From Diplosphaera chodatii (lineage: Eukaryota; Chlorophyta; Trebouxiophyceae; Prasiolales; Stichococcaceae), in the NCBI GenBank assembly GCA_032358165.1, contig JAALGY010000031.1, positions 2,046,001 to 2,110,000 of the forward strand: 64,000 nt of DNA, read 5' to 3'. The notes under the pieces were generated by a model. It was not told the origin of the DNA and searched no databases. It saw nothing but the letters and a program-made list of their open reading frames with translations. A program made the translations under genes and the position numbers. Shown piece after piece: positions 32,270 to 53,700 of the stretch (positions are counted from its first letter, which is position 1; each line of letters opens with the position of its first letter).

Positions 32270-35113
32270 CTCTTTGCAGCACACCACGCAAAGCCGTGCG
32301 GGCTGCTGCTGCGGCTGCGGACGCCGCTGCAGATGCCACACTGACGGTAGACGAGCCTGATGCCACAACCCCACAGGCGGCACAGACCCCGTGAGTATAT
32401 CTAGCGAGACAATTTGCAAGAGCTGTTGTTTGATGCTGGAGGGTGCATGTGTGCCCGGCCGACGCCCGCAGGGTGACCTCCAGAACTGCCGGCGCAGGAA
32501 GCCGCGCGGCAAGCGGAAGCCCGCGGCCAAGAAGAGTCCGGCAGCAGACAGCGCTGGGAAGAAGCTGGCCAGAACGCCCAGCAAGCGCATCGGCGTCCTC
32601 ACAGATGACGAGCTGGCGGCCAGGTCAGCTCAATGACCTGCACCAGGCTACACACACACACGCACACTTCCACAGACTCCAACACTCGCGACGAAGGGAG
32701 GGTGCCAATGGTGACGTACAGCTGTTGCTGCAGGGACAGTGCAGCAGCCGCAGACAAGGCAGCGGCAGCGGCAGAAGCCGTCATACAGGCGGCGGCGGTG
32801 GCGGAGGCCGACGGTGAGGAGCCCGCACCGCCCAAGAAGCGTCAGAAGAAAATCCCTTGGCCACCAGGTGTGACAGTGGCAGTAGGTACACAAGTGGCAG
32901 CAGGAGTTACGGAAGACTCTGGCGAGCCTGTGAGCGTCCCTGTTGGCAAGCATGAACTTAGCCCACAGCCGCAAGGCATGTCGTCCCTGCAATGCGACAA
33001 GCGTGTGGAGCATGCGTCATGTAGGGCCCTTGTACGACCAGTCCATGAGGCCAGCAGCATACGATGGACCTGCGACGCGCATCCTCAGCTGGAATGTCGC
33101 AGGCTTGCGCAGCCTTCTCAAAAAGGTGTGGCCTCCAGTGTTAAGTGTATGCATCTCATACATGGAAGTGCCAGCGTAGCGGGCCGCCACAGAAGTCTGA
33201 TAGCTCGGTTCCCAATCAGCACTCAAGAGCTTGCCAGTTGCGTGCAGGAGCCAGAGGCGGTGAAGTCGCTTGTGCAGGCAGAACATGCTGCCGTCCTGTG
33301 CCTGCAGGTCAGCTGGGTCCCTATGCATCCATGCACGCATGTCTCATGGTGTCAACTCAGCTGGCGCCTACCCGATCTACGCAGATTTCAGCTCATTTGT
33401 GCCGCACATGACGTCTGTCCTCCTCTCCAACAGTGAGCTGCGGGAACAGCAGGCTCACACACGGGCCAGCTGGGGTACACGTTGGTCCTGCAGAAGAGTG
33501 CTTCACTGAATGGACCATGATGTCCTTGTCATGCGGTACAGGAGACAAAGCTGCAGGAGCAGCACGTGGCGGATGCGCAGCAGGAGCTGGGGCTCGAAGG
33601 CTGGAGCCACCACTGGAACTGCAGCACCATCATGAAGGGTTACTCTGGCACAGCCATCATCAGCAGGTGGGCGCTGAGGCCAGCAGCATGAGGACCTGTT
33701 GACCGCCGGCGTCGCTGTGACATCAGCATGCACACCGCGTGATGGACATGCTCGAAAGTCCGTGGTGTGCACACCTCGTGGTGTTAGAGAGGCCGACCAA
33801 CTCCATGCTTGCAATGACCTTGCGCCGGCGCAGGGAGGAGCCCCTGAGCGTCCAGCACGGGCTGTCGATAGAGGACCACGATCAGGAGGGTCGCGTCATC
33901 ACCGCCGAGTTCCCCAACTTTTACCTCACCAATGTGTACACCCCCAACAGCGGTGCGTGCCCTCCAGCAGAAACACTGGCCATACTTGATGCTGCGACAC
34001 AGCAGAGGCCATTTCTGCAGCCATGCCTGGGTCACACAGCCATCATCATCTGCTCAGAATCATCGCAGGGGATGGGCTGCGGCGGCTGGTGTACAGGACG
34101 CAGCGCTGGGACACCGACTTTGCGGCCTTTGTGCGACGGCTGCGGCAGCGGAAGCCGGTCATCGTCACCGGCGACCTGAACTGCGCGCACAAGGTCCGCA
34201 GGGTTTGCGTGTCGCACATGCCTGTTGTCGTTGTCTGTGGTGCTGCGCCCGCTGCCACGCGCAGCTCTGGCCGATGTTGCAGCTCTTGCCCGATGCAGGA
34301 GATTGACATTCATGAGCCAAAGCGCAATCTGCGGTCAGCTGGCTTCACAGAGGTGCCCGTTCAACTCAACATCAGCCGACTGTACTCCCTTGCCAGCGAG
34401 CTCATGAGCCTCCTGAGCTTATTCATGTGCTGCACTCACCTTGCGTGAGGCAGCACGGGCATGAGCAGAACTTGCTTCATGTTGTGCAGGAAGAACGGCA
34501 GAGCTTCACAGAGCAGTATACAGATGCGGGGTTCCGGGACGCATTCCGGGAACAGCACCCTGGGGTAGTAGCATACACCTACTTCTCGCATCGGTTTGGC
34601 ATGCGTGCCAAGGGCAAAGGGTGGCGATTGGATTACTATCTGGTGAGGAGTACAGAGCTCAACTTGAGCTTCACTGAAACGTGCATCATACCTTTGCTGG
34701 TCGCACAGCAAGCAGGCGCCAAGGCTTGGACGTCATGGCCACTTCCACTTGGCATGTGCTGGCTGCACAACTTACCGTTGACTCTGCTCAAAATTGGCGG
34801 CTTTAGTAGCGGTTCAGCTGGACCAGATATGTGACCAACATACTGCAGCAGAGTATCGTTGTGGTCTGTGTTACAGGTGTCAGATGACCTGCATCCCTCG
34901 GTGCACGACTGCTACCATTTGCCACACGTCATGGGCAGGCAAGTGTGAACATGTCTGCACCCGCCACAGCAAGCTGGATGTGCCATCCAACCATTCTAAA
35001 TGATGCATACACGTTGAGTCAGTGTTGTTTTTGCGTGCAGTGATCATGTGCCGCTTGGTCTGGTTCTGAAGCATGATGACAGCCAGAATGCTTTGTCCGC
35101 TGATGGCACGTGA
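32270..35113 (+). CDS. AP endonuclease, exonuclease III/APE1 family
   Basis: This is a base excision repair enzyme that cuts DNA 5' of abasic sites, expected in nucleus or organelles. The N terminus is Ala-rich then Lys/Pro-rich ([26 protein letters not shown]), likely a localisation and DNA-contact tail. The catalytic core is complete: [16 protein letters not shown] (Asn), VLCLQ joined across an intron to ETKLQEQ (metal Glu), [29 protein letters not shown] (Tyr), [23 protein letters not shown] (Asp and Asn), [35 protein letters not shown], and [10 protein letters not shown] (Asp-His). Core order and spacing fit APE1/ARP. The last intron, 34939-35040, uses a GC donor. The stop is TGA at 35111-35113. 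The first exon (about 32.27-32.39 kb) is assigned by composition and its ATG was not found. Confidence 0.92.
34939..35040 (+). other. GC-AG intron in the AP endonuclease gene
   Basis: The exon ends VMG plus AG at 34938 and the intron begins GCAAGT. It ends TGCAG at 35040, and the next exon starts T-GAT-CAT, giving VMG-S-DHVPL. Family alignment fixes both borders because the SDH motif is split. No GT donor in reach keeps the frame. Confidence 0.85.
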
Positions 35114-35881
35114 GATGCAAACTTATTCAGGTAGCCAGCGCGTACGTCGCATTCTTTGCAAACCATCAGGCCCAGCATTACTACTGTGTAACGATGGACG
35201 AAAGAACGAAAGCACAGCAGACGGTCCACACAACAACATCCAAAGTCGTACTGTCATGAAGCATGCACAAGGCGGATATGCCCAAGCAAAACCTTCAACA
35301 AGGGCAGCAACTACTGTACACTCTTACACTAGCAAGCTGCGCTTGTACTATGCCTGCAACCATGCAAGAACTTGTGCGCAACTCAATACTTCGAGCCGAC
35401 AGTCTTGCTGCAATGCATTGGCCTTTTGCTACTGCCAGCACACCAGAAGCTCAGAAGCCCTGCATCACCCATTGCAGCCACAACGAGGCCCAACTGCAAT
35501 GCCCAAGTGGATGCCTACAGTGGCGCTGCGTGGCCTGTCGCCGAACCTGTCGCAATGCTAGGCGGCCTGCATCCGCCAGGTGCAGACACTTCTGATCCCG
35601 GTCGGTGCTGGTGTCAGGACAGTGCACCCTCACGACCCCTGTGTCAGTGGTGCTGGTGCCCCCGGTTCACGGCCCCCGCCACCGACTTTCGGGTGCGACC
35701 GCCCACAGAGTCTGCAGGCGGGCGCCCCCAACCCAGTGAGTACATGTCAACGCTGCGGACGCTTCACTGGCAGGTCATTCCGCGGCCAACTGCCTGTTCA
35801 GGTACTGAGTCACATGCACGTAGTGCTGACTGCCATCTGCTCTGGTTTGCCATGAAGTGTATGTCATCCCACTGCAGCTGA
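35114..35881. other. convergent 3' flanks of AP endonuclease and AP2 genes
   Basis: Two genes end towards each other here. Open frames in this stretch have no recognisable features. It should hold both 3' UTRs. Confidence 0.4.
35187..35191 (+). promoter_or_regulatory. possible TGTAA poly(A) signal of the AP endonuclease gene
   Basis: TGTAA lies 74 bases after the stop on the same strand, a suitable distance for a green-algal poly(A) signal. Confidence 0.4.
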
Positions 35882-38800
35882 TCAGTCCAGGAAGCTGCTG
35901 CCAGGGTAGTTCAGGTATGTGCCAGTCGCATCCAGGCGGTCTTCCGCGCCTGGGATGACGTTGGCGGCGGTGCTGGCGGCAGCAGCTGCCATTGCCGAGG
36001 CGTCTGAGGCGTCCTTCATTGCGCGGTCCACCATGCGCTGCTGCGTGTGCTGCAGGGCCTGTGGTGGTGCTGCTGTCGGCGTGTCCTGGTGCACTCGGCG
36101 TGCTGTCTCCGCCGCAGGGTGCTCATGGTAGCCGGACGGGTGCTGGCCAGACTGCAGGTCGTATACAGCACCCTGCGAAGCACAGAGCGGACAGTGATGC
36201 ATGCCCTCATGTGCAGTTGATGCGATGCAAGTGGCAGCAGCAGGATATACGCACTGCTGGCCGACCTGCTGCAGCACCCCCACGGCAGCACACCATCAGC
36301 AGTTTGCAAATTTGATTGAAAATGGTTCATCACCTGCAGCAGGCGGGGCGAGGTGTCCGGGGAGGCCGGCAGGGCAGCGTAGCCCGGCGTCGCAGCACCG
36401 CGGCTCATTGGCAGGTCGCTGTCGGGGCCACCGCCGCCCGCCCTCTGGCCCCCTGAGCCGCCAGACGGCGGCCCGTGCCAGTCCCGCTCGTGCTCTGCAG
36501 ACATCAAATCGTGGGCCGTACTATTGATGTGTCAACATGGACTAATGTCATGTGCTTGCCCATTGTGTGCCAGGCACATCTGGGCGCATTGACAGCTCAG
36601 CATGCTGTGCACTTTGTCATATGATGCACAGGTGTGGAGGAGCACAGAAGCAAGCCTTCACCAATGAGGAGGGCGCTTGGGCCCCAGCCTGGGGGTCCGT
36701 CCCAACCAGAGTCGCCATGGTGAAAGCCCTGCAGCCATCGCACAGCAGTCAGCTTGATCAAACGGTCACCGTTGGGATGCATTGCATGTGATATAGCGAC
36801 ATTGTTAACAGGGACCGAGCCATACACTGCACAGGCACAGCCATGACAGCCCATGTGCAGCCATCGAGCTCCTCATGGGCACCTCGGGCTCGGGGGCACG
36901 GTGCAGCAGGCTGTGGCCGCTGTGCCGCCCGCCAGCCGATGCCGCGCGTGTCAGCTCCTCCACATCACTCATACGCCCTGTCCGCACTCCAATATGCTGG
37001 ATGAGATGTGGCACATTATGATGAGAAACATCAGAGCATAGACTGCAGCCGCAGGATGATATTCATTGAGCAGCAGTTGCCATGCGAGGCCTACTTGCTG
37101 AAGCTGATGCATGCCAGCCGCCAGAGATGGATGGGCTGCTGCCATAGCGGCGTGCTGCGTGGTGCTGTGCAGCCTCGTCCATTGCCTGCCACAGCGATAC
37201 TACCGAATCAGCAATCACAGCACATACGAGCAGGCGCCTTCGCAGTCAGGGCCTCACGACTGTTGCACGACATGCAGGAGTGCTTCACACCTGCTCTGCC
37301 CCGTGCACAGCATGCAGCCTGCCAGGACGGGCAACGCACTCACGTGGGCGCGTTCCAGCTCGGCGGCCAGGTACGCCTGCATCTGGGACGGTGTCGGGCC
37401 GCCGGCCTCCAGTGGCGCAAAGTGCGGGCGGCCGCTTGCATGCCAGTAGCTTGCGGGGTCCTGCGCCTGTGGGCAGGGCAACTGGTTCGTCAGTCGTAGG
37501 GCTGTGCACCCGTAACAGTCACATACACCAATGTAGAGCGACAGCACACTTGTCTATGGGGGTTGCTAGGGCATTTTTGCTGGCAGCACAGCTGTACTCG
37601 CTAGCCTTCTGGTCGTGTGCATCCACGTGTATCTAGCCTCAGCAGGCACTTGCCTTGGGGGATCCTCCGTAGTCGGCAGAGCCATGACGCTCAGAGTAGT
37701 GCCTGCTGCCAGCCATCAGCGGCGGCGGGGGCTCGAGCTGCGAGTGTGGGTGTGGGCGCCCGTACATACCTGCAGACATGCCACACCAAATCCAGGCTGA
37801 CATCAGCACAAGGGGTGGCATCATTACGGGCCAGGCCCTCGTGTATGGCTGGCGATGCAGTCAAGGCTCACAGCCTGTGTATGTTGTGGTTTAACATAAG
37901 CACGATTTGCCCGAGTGATGCTGTTGCGGGTGGGGCCACGGTGAACTGGCGCCACCCTGAGCACTGCTACCGTGGGGATGGTCACCAGAAATGGGCCTGG
38001 ACGAGTAGCTGTAGTGGCCGTGGTGTGCTGCGGGGTGGCCGTGCAGCGCGTCGGGGTCTGCCTGGTGCATGCGCGGCAGCAGGCGGTGCGCATGTGCCGA
38101 CTCCTCCTTGGGCGTCAGCTGCAACCAAGGCTTGCACGACTAACGATGACGGGCACAAGTATGCACTCAAGGCGGATGCCGCAGAACGCGTGACCTGTCA
38201 ACGTGGCCACGCTATCATATATGGATCATGCTGGCTTCACCTGCGCCCATTTGCGCAGGCGCAGCACGAAGTCGTCCAGCGGCAGCTGCTCGTTCTCCTG
38301 AAGGTTGGATACAGTACATCGAGATCAACATCCAAAGTTGATGTACAAGCCATCACGCAGCGGCCTAGGCACGCACCACCATGAAGGGCTCGTGGTGATA
38401 CTGGCTCTTCGGGAAGTTGGTGTTGGCGCGATCGTAGCCCTTGAGCTTGATGGCCGCCATGTCATATGCCCTGCACAGCGCAGAGGACTGGTGGTACGTG
38501 CCGAGCTGTGCAACATCAAATCGGGGCAACAGTGCAGCAGTGCGACTGCTGCAGCTCCTGTTGGTGCCACACAGAGTGCCCTGGAAATCTTACTTCAAGG
38601 CAGAGTAGCCACACAGAAAGACCTCACCTCGCCGCACGCTCGCCGTCCTGGAATGAACCCAGGTGCAGCTGGCGGCCCTTCTTGCCGGATGCGGATGGCG
38701 CTGTGGTGTTGCTGTTCCACACATGCGCTGCTGGCACATCACCAAGCCTTTCAGAACCTATGTGTATACTTGATTGACACACGGAGCACAGCAGGCCTCG

Positions 38801-39319
38801 GCAGCACCGACCGTCACAAAGTGGGCTCACCTTCAAAGCGCCCAGTCCGCTTGTACTGCAAGCAACAGCAGAGAAACGGTTGGTATGAAACCTGCGAATG
38901 CTGGCCGGCACAGCACCGAGTCACGCCACAAGCACATCGAGTGAAACCTTGGTGACGCCAATGTAGGGTGACGACTGCTGCTTTGGCGGCGGAGGTTGGA
39001 AGTCCTGGTCATCTGATGATGATGCCCTGCGCTTTGCAGCAGGCCTGCGCCTTGATGTTGACCCGGTTGCTGCAGTGCTGATTGCTGTTGCGGCTGCTGC
39101 TGCACCAGCCTGCAAGTGTTTTGCAGACGGCACCACACGGTAAGCTGGAGAGACGGAGGTACAGTGAAGCTGTCTGGCAGCACACTACAGCAAAGTAGGC
39201 TGCTCGGAAGCAGATTCAAGTAAGCCCAGTCCAGGCACATCCGCAGCAGCATCATGCACCTTCTGCATGGGTGGCGGCGTAGCGCGGCTGTCAATTGTCA
39301 GCTGCTCCTCATCAGCCAT
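35882..39319 (-). CDS. AP2-domain transcription factor (single AP2 domain, AINTEGUMENTA-like)
   Basis: This is a DNA-binding regulator expected in the nucleus. The start at 39319 gives MADEEQLTIDSRATPPPMQK. The next exon carries a basic Ser-rich stretch (SRRRPAAKRRASSSDDQDF), then the AP2 domain spread over four exons: PYIGVTK / YKRTGRFE / AHVWNSNTT with GKKGRQLHLGSFQDGERA / AYDMAAIKLKGYDRANTNFP. Each junction reads in phase. KSQYHHEPFM and ENEQLPLDDFVLRLRKWAQ follow. The long C-terminal part is rich in His, Ser, Pro and Gly (HPAAHHGHYSYSS; GRPHFAPLEAGGPTPSQMQ; GPPSGGSGGQRAGGGG) and ends LNYPGSSFLD with TGA at 35882-35884. The AP2 core keeps the YxGVT, GRFEAHxW, QLHLGSF and AARAYDxAAI elements of plant AP2 proteins. 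Land-plant AP2-subfamily members usually carry two domains, and I see only one here. Confidence 0.9.
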
Positions 39320-40909
39320 CGCGACGGGTTGCAGTCGACCCTGCAGAATGGCCCTCGCTGTGCTCAGCTCATATGTATCGTTCGCAGGTAGCAAAGGCCA
39401 GCAGGCTGCACGTGCCCAAGGCTGCCGCCCAGAAAGCGTCCGACAAGAAACTGCAGATAGGCAGTGCATGCAGCGCTGGCGCACTGCGACGAGCAACACT
39501 CGACTCCAGTGGTGAACGCTGACCCAGAAAGCTCTTGCGAAGCGAGGCAACGAAAGCAAGCTGCAAGTCTGCGCGACCCATGTCGGCAGTCCGCCAAATA
39601 TTTGTGTAGCAACCTGTTCGCGGGTGCCAGGTGTTTATTCGCTGCTGTAAGTCGTCGCAACGCCTCATGGCGCGCCCTTAATCCGTCACGATGCTTCTCA
39701 CACACCGCGTCGTGTGTCGGCGTCTGCTGCAGAACGGAGGTGGCTCGGTGGGCAGCAAGTCCCCCGGGAATAGTGGTAGTCAGGCCACCGCTCCCGCTTG
39801 CAGTGCCACGCAGTGGCTAGGTGGAACCGATTGACGCACACGATCGCCATGCGACCAGCCAGCAAGCACTGCAGAAGCGCAGTCATGCGCAGGTGGAAGG
39901 GCTCGAAGGTGCTTGCTGGCAGGTGAGCGGCCCTGATGCCGCAGGATCTTTGCTGAACACCAGCGGCGGATAACATGGCGGGCGGTGTGTACATTGCCGC
40001 TGGACGGCCTCGTCACGGAGCAGCAAGCGCGGGGCGCTGCCGAGGTGAATGGATGCTGAAGAGACGGCTACGGCGGCTGCGGGCCAGAGCTTGTCTACAA
40101 GAACCGTGCCCTAAACTCCAACCTACTTCGTTCCCAAAAGTCTGCCCTCCTTGCCGTGCCTATCTGCTAATATTGGCCCAGCATGGGACCACCGATGCAG
40201 GGAGTGTGCTACGCGGCGCTCTAGCCGGGAGTGGGACTGCCAAAGATCACCTGGACGCCGCAGGGCTGCCGCTGCGAGAGAGTTTTCGCCAGCACCAGCC
40301 CTACGTGCTGGCCTGCCGCCGTTTGATCCGCGGGACCGCTGATGCAGGGTGCAGACGGCGGCTTCTGGGCACACGGCCTGGGAACACAGGTGCAAATCCA
40401 GCTTGTGGATGAGGTGACCCTCCCAGGAATGGTGGGCAGCTGCCAGTCCGAGGGAGCAGCCAAGACGAGGGCAGTGCGCCACGTGCATACGTAATCGCAG
40501 GGCTTTGCAAACTGCTTCCTGTACTCCTGCCAACCCAGTACTAGGGAATGCCAAGCACAGTCCAACCCCAGCCTTTATGCTTAGTAGCATTCTGATTGTT
40601 TCTGAGGCACCCGGCAGCATCTAAGTAAGCGCACTGGGATTTGCCAGCGTTGCGAAGCACGGTCCGAAACAGTGCAGTCGTCGTCTTGAGTCGAGGTGCA
40701 CGGCGTTTCTCGAAGCGCTTGCAGCGTTGCAGCTTCACCAACGGGATTATCACGCATCAATAGTACTTCCGATAGCACATATCGCAATGAGAGGCTACCA
40801 CATGCACGTCGCAGGAATCCAACCCTTCCTGATCACCTGCAGCATGTGAGAACGGTCGAGCTGGGGCGTGGAACGGCAAATGTAGTCCGCCCTTGAAGTC
40901 TGACACAGC
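39320..40909. promoter_or_regulatory. 1.6 kb divergent intergenic region between AP2 factor and ubiquitin protease
   Basis: The flanking genes point outwards, so both promoters should lie here. No conserved protein was recognised on either strand. Open frames of 60-145 codons exist but lack family motifs. The texture differs from neighbouring genes, with fewer TGCAG ends. An untranslated first exon of either gene is possible. Confidence 0.4.
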
Positions 40910-49331
<8,422 letters not shown>

Positions 49332-50311
49332 GGAGGAGTTTTGCTGCGCAGCGGGGGCCAACGACAGCTGTGGGCCAACGACAGCTGTGGGCCAACCGAC
49401 ACTGCAGCTTAGCAGGGCCTGCAGCCAGACTGCCATGATGACAATGGCATATTCTGCACGGGGATCGGTCCCTTGCATGGAAGAGGTATCCTGTGAAGGG
49501 CATGTGGGGATGACGCTTTGATAAGTGACATACCATGAGTGCAAGCGAAAGGAGTTATTTTGTCGGGAGATCCATTCGGGAGATGTCCTTCCAGGACCTC
49601 CCACGTCCCACCCTGCAGCTTCAACAGACAGGCAAGAAAATGGTGTTCGTCGCTCGCGCGGCAACCCGCACTTCTACCTCTTTCAGTGCCAACCGTGCCT
49701 TTATCATTTTTGATGTGCAGAGCTCCGCGGTCTTGTGTCGCACTTGCACTCCCTTGACATACTGGCTTGTACATCCCGGCGGTGAAAGTGATCGACTGAA
49801 GGTTGCGTACGACCCCGAACGATGCAGCAGACCCGCTGGTCTTGTGGCGCTTAACATGTATCTGCAAACACGATGCGTCTGCTGGTCCCAAGCGCCGCGA
49901 AGGACAAGGCTCCATTCAAAATTCGATGCCAGCCAGCTCTATCCGCGCACGGCGGCACTGACCGCACGGCTGCGGCGCGTCTGCAGTGCCAGGTGACAGT
50001 CGTTTCAACCTGTCGAGCGCATGTTGCGCGCTGTCGCGCATCCACATGTATGTGATGCTCGGGATGTTGACAGTCATATCGGCTGGTCATGCTGTTTGAC
50101 GCTCACAGGATCCCATCTGCTACGCAGGTGGCTGCGGTCTGTTCCAGAGGCGGCTCTTCTGTCTTCTATGTGGCTGGTCGCATCATGGCTCGCGCTCGTG
50201 TCTGTGTGGCTGCGCATGACCACTGGCTTGCTTGCCAGCCTCAGCCGGCAGCTGACTCTCGTCATTGGTCTGTGCTGCAACAAGGTAGGAACAATCAGTG
50301 AGCAATGATGA
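49332..50311. other. USP 3' flank, no firm gene
   Basis: It begins with a short tandem repeat. Open frames on both strands lack recognisable motifs. It may hold 5' exons of the Ala/Ser-rich gene that follows. Confidence 0.35.
49355..49396. repeat. 17-bp tandem repeat, about 2.5 copies
   Basis: The unit GGGCCAACGACAGCTGT is present at 49355-49371 and 49372-49388, with GGGCCAAC starting a third copy at 49389. It lies in the USP 3' untranslated region, 24 bases after the stop. Confidence 0.9.
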
Positions 50312-52683
50312 TTGCATGAGAGGCAGCAAAAAAAGGCGTGCGCAATGGCCTCGCGGCTCACAGCTACGATGCTCCGCATGCAGGTCGTGACCGCTGCCGC
50401 TGACATCACTGCTGCATCACCCACTGCTGCATCGGCGACTGCTGGCTTGGTCAGTGGAGTGGGTGCCACAGATGACAGCATTCGGGCGGCGCAGCACCTC
50501 GATCTGGCAGCCGCCGCGGCTGCTGCACGTAACACTGATCAGCTGTCAGACAGCATTCTTGTACTGCCTGCAGCAGAGGCGGCATTGCCAGCCCTGCCCA
50601 ACCCAAGGAACAATGCCAGCAACCCCGCGCATCGTGGCACTTCTGACTCGCCAGCTGCCACACATGCTGTTAGCAGCAGCCACTCTGCAGGAGGGGCAGC
50701 GGTCCAGGGACCTCCGTCACCGGCAGCAGGCAAGCCGCAGCAGCGCAGCAAGAAGGATCTACTTGTCAGCTCACAGACGCGCAGCGTTGCAGGGGAGCTG
50801 TGCAGCGAGACGGGCACGCTGCCACCAGACTCAACAGCAGCAGCGGCCAGCAGCAGCTGCTCCCCTGTCCAGTCACCGGCTTGCCGGACACCACGCATCG
50901 CAATCCGGCAGGAGTCAGCATCAGCGGATGCCAGCAGGCCATGTCAGGCACTGGTGGGCGCATCTGCGAAACACGAGACACTTGCAGCGCACACATCTGC
51001 TCCTACGAGCCGCCAGCCACACACCGCTGGAGCATACCCGGCCAAGGAACCTGCGGCTGTGCTGACACCGGAGCAGCAGGACGCCGAGCTGCAGCTCAGG
51101 GCGCAGACCAGGGTGCAGGCGGCGCAGGCTGCGCTGCAGCCCTCAGCAGGTGCCCGCCGCGACCAGGATGCCGCAGAACAGCATGGCACAGCATCATCAG
51201 GGACGGAGTCGCAGGCGGCGCTGCAGGCTGCCGCGGCAGGGGGGCGGGCGGCAGCGGGCTCGCCGCGTGCGCCGGATATGTCCAGGCAGGTGCCAGCTGC
51301 GCAGCCGCTGGCCAGGAAGCTGTCGGCTGGCATGGCCTCTGCGACGCGGCAAGCAGGCAGGGTCGTTGCGTCCCCTTGCTGCCGTCCAGCCGTCCCAGGT
51401 GCTGCTCACGGCTGTGTCAGGTGTCAGGCCGCAGACCAGCACCGCAGCCCTGCCATCCACACGGCCGCGCCCGAGGCGGCTGCTGCTGACACCTGCAATG
51501 CAGCAGCACCAGCGGCCAGCGGACTCTGCCATGCCACAGGTGCAGATGCCGGCCCCCGTTGTGGCAGTGCTGTGGACCACAAAGCCACCGCCTCGGCTGT
51601 TGCACATCAGCTGGCAGCAGTCGCAGCACCGGAAAGCCTGCCAGCCGCTCCACCCGGCAAGACCTGCAGCCGTGTCGCACAGCTGGCGGCCGATGGTGGG
51701 TGCCTCGAGCGACTTGGCGGGTGCCCTGGGCGACACTTGCCGGCTGAGGTGCCAGACGAAGCTGCACGCCCGTCAGCCGCGGATGCATCACCTCCCGTTG
51801 GCACCAGGGCGTGCAGCAAAAGCGTGTCAGCATTCTCAGCAGCTGCCTCCTGCAGCGCCGGCCACGGCACATGCGGGCCATCCCTGCTGGTGCCTCCAGC
51901 ATCGCGCAGCAGGCCCAGCGGCGGCACCATGTCCCAGCTGCTGGCGGGCGAGCACTGGCTGCACGCCGTGCCACCAGGTGAGTTGCTGTCTGGTATCTTC
52001 GCAGCATGGCTGAAACATGTACACACAGGGAACTCGTAGATCTCAATGACACTGGTCATTCACTGGTCTCAGGCGAGGTGCCCTGCCTTTGGTTTCAGGA
52101 TATGGTCCACCTCACCTGCTGCGTACACATCTCCTCAAGAGTTTCAAAAATCAACTGCAGACGGGCGGTCGGTGAGGCGGAACAGCTGCGGCGAGGCGTG
52201 GTATAACCAGGAGGCGGTCATCCGCATCGACCAGACCGAGTTCCAGCGCCTGCACGCGCGCCTGCAGCCCAGCACCGCCTCCCCGCTGCACGACCCCTTC
52301 TGGCAGCCGACCTCACCCGCCGCGCAGACAAGAGGTGAGCTCCCGCCGAAAGCTTTATGCATACTCACCGCACGTGCAGACTGAGGTGTGCTCTTGCGCT
52401 GCCTGAGCTTTTTCGCGTTCCAACCGTGCCCCGGTCATTAACCAACTTACACTGCATGTGCTTTGGATGATGTGAAAGCCCAGGCTTCAAATGTGACATA
52501 CACAGCGTGGTTTGGGGAAGAGCAGCCCAGCATGCTTTCAGCGGTGCAGCGCTGGATACGCAGGTTCCACGACCGACGAGCCCAGCTGGCGGGACCACCT
52601 GAGGCAGCAGGCTGGCCACACACCCGCTGTCGCAGCAGCTGCAACACCTGCTGGCCCGCAGCGGTGCGTGGCCTGGCGTCGTA
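50312..52683 (+). CDS. Ala/Ser/Pro-rich low-complexity protein of unknown function
   Basis: The first visible exon is open from 50312 to about 51980 and encodes more than 550 residues dominated by Ala, Ser, Pro, Gln and Gly. No domain is visible, and it probably is disordered. It ends with GEHWLHAVPP and a GT donor in phase 1. The next exon, 52161-52334, joins in phase to read GRSVRRNSCGEAWYNQEAVI then IDQTEFQRLHARLQP, the only segment that looks folded. A third exon near 52.55 kb is possible, with two alternative acceptors. One gives an end at TAG 52681-52683 (VRGLAS). 5' exons before 50312 may exist. The long open frame in GC-rich Ala code could partly be composition, but the splice phases support it. 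Confidence 0.5.
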
Positions 52684-53700
52684 GTCACCAGCACCTGCAC
52701 CCAGCAGATCGCGGGGGCTGCACAGCATGGTCGGACAGACAACTTGTGATATCAGTTGCCGCTGCATCCTTCAATATGTGACATGCACACAAGAACCATT
52801 TGTTGACCCTCAGGCGCCTGTATGCGCAACTATGTTGTCCGCCGCAGTGCGTCACCATCTGGTGGACCTTTGTGTTCAGGGTAGTTGCAACAGTGCAGCT
52901 GTACAGGCTTGTGCTGCTCAGATGAATCAGCTTCGGGGTTCACATAACCACATGCAAAACTCAGGTCAGTCAGGTTTGTGAGGTGTTTAGAAGGTGTGAG
53001 GTATCAGGTCCGGAGCCTGCAGCTGATTGCCGTGCGGCAGGCAGCTGTTTCAATCATTGACGCACCTGTCAACAATCAGGTACACATGGAGGATTGGAAA
53101 CCCTTGTGATAGATAGAGGACAGAAGTGCCTATCGACGCTGCAAAACCCCTGAAACCTGAAGATTGGTGAAGTTTGTGTCTACTGGGTTGCAAGTATGCG
53201 TGTGTCCGATGTGTCGAGCTCCATTCAGCTGCCACGTGGCAATCTGCATGCATGCAGATGCAAGGTGCTAGGTGCAGCCCAGGTTCTTGCATGCGAGCAC
53301 ATCGTGCAACACTTGCTGACAATCAACGTGATCTGATGTGCACAGGCAAGGCCTAAATACTTGCAAGCGTTCATGCATCTTTGTGATGACATGCTGGACC
53401 TGCGCCGCCAGCCACTGCATGTTACCCTGATTGTGTGATTCAATCAGCGTCATGTCACCAGCCTTGAGTGGACGCCATGTCGTGCAACTGCAAGGTCGCT
53501 CCTGCAGCGTTGAGCGTATTGCACCACCTGGCCATCACCATCATCAAAGCCCAGTGACCCGCCGCGTGCATTCTGCGCTCACAGCAGCGGCAAAACCGGT
53601 GATCCATCACCGTAGTTCGCGGCATCAGATCCTCCTACCATTACGCCTTTGATCGATCTTATGACCTGATGATGACCTTGTCTGAAAAGCTTTCTTGCAG
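52684..53700. other. intergenic stretch, nothing recognised
   Basis: No conserved frame was found. The 5' exon with the start codon and transit peptide of the following flavoprotein gene should lie in the right-hand part, but several ATGs fit and I could not choose. Confidence 0.35.

Noticed and set aside
49332..49997. Separate small gene after the USP stop
   Set aside because: Several frames are open on both strands, but none has motifs, and a tandem repeat at the start suits a 3' UTR.
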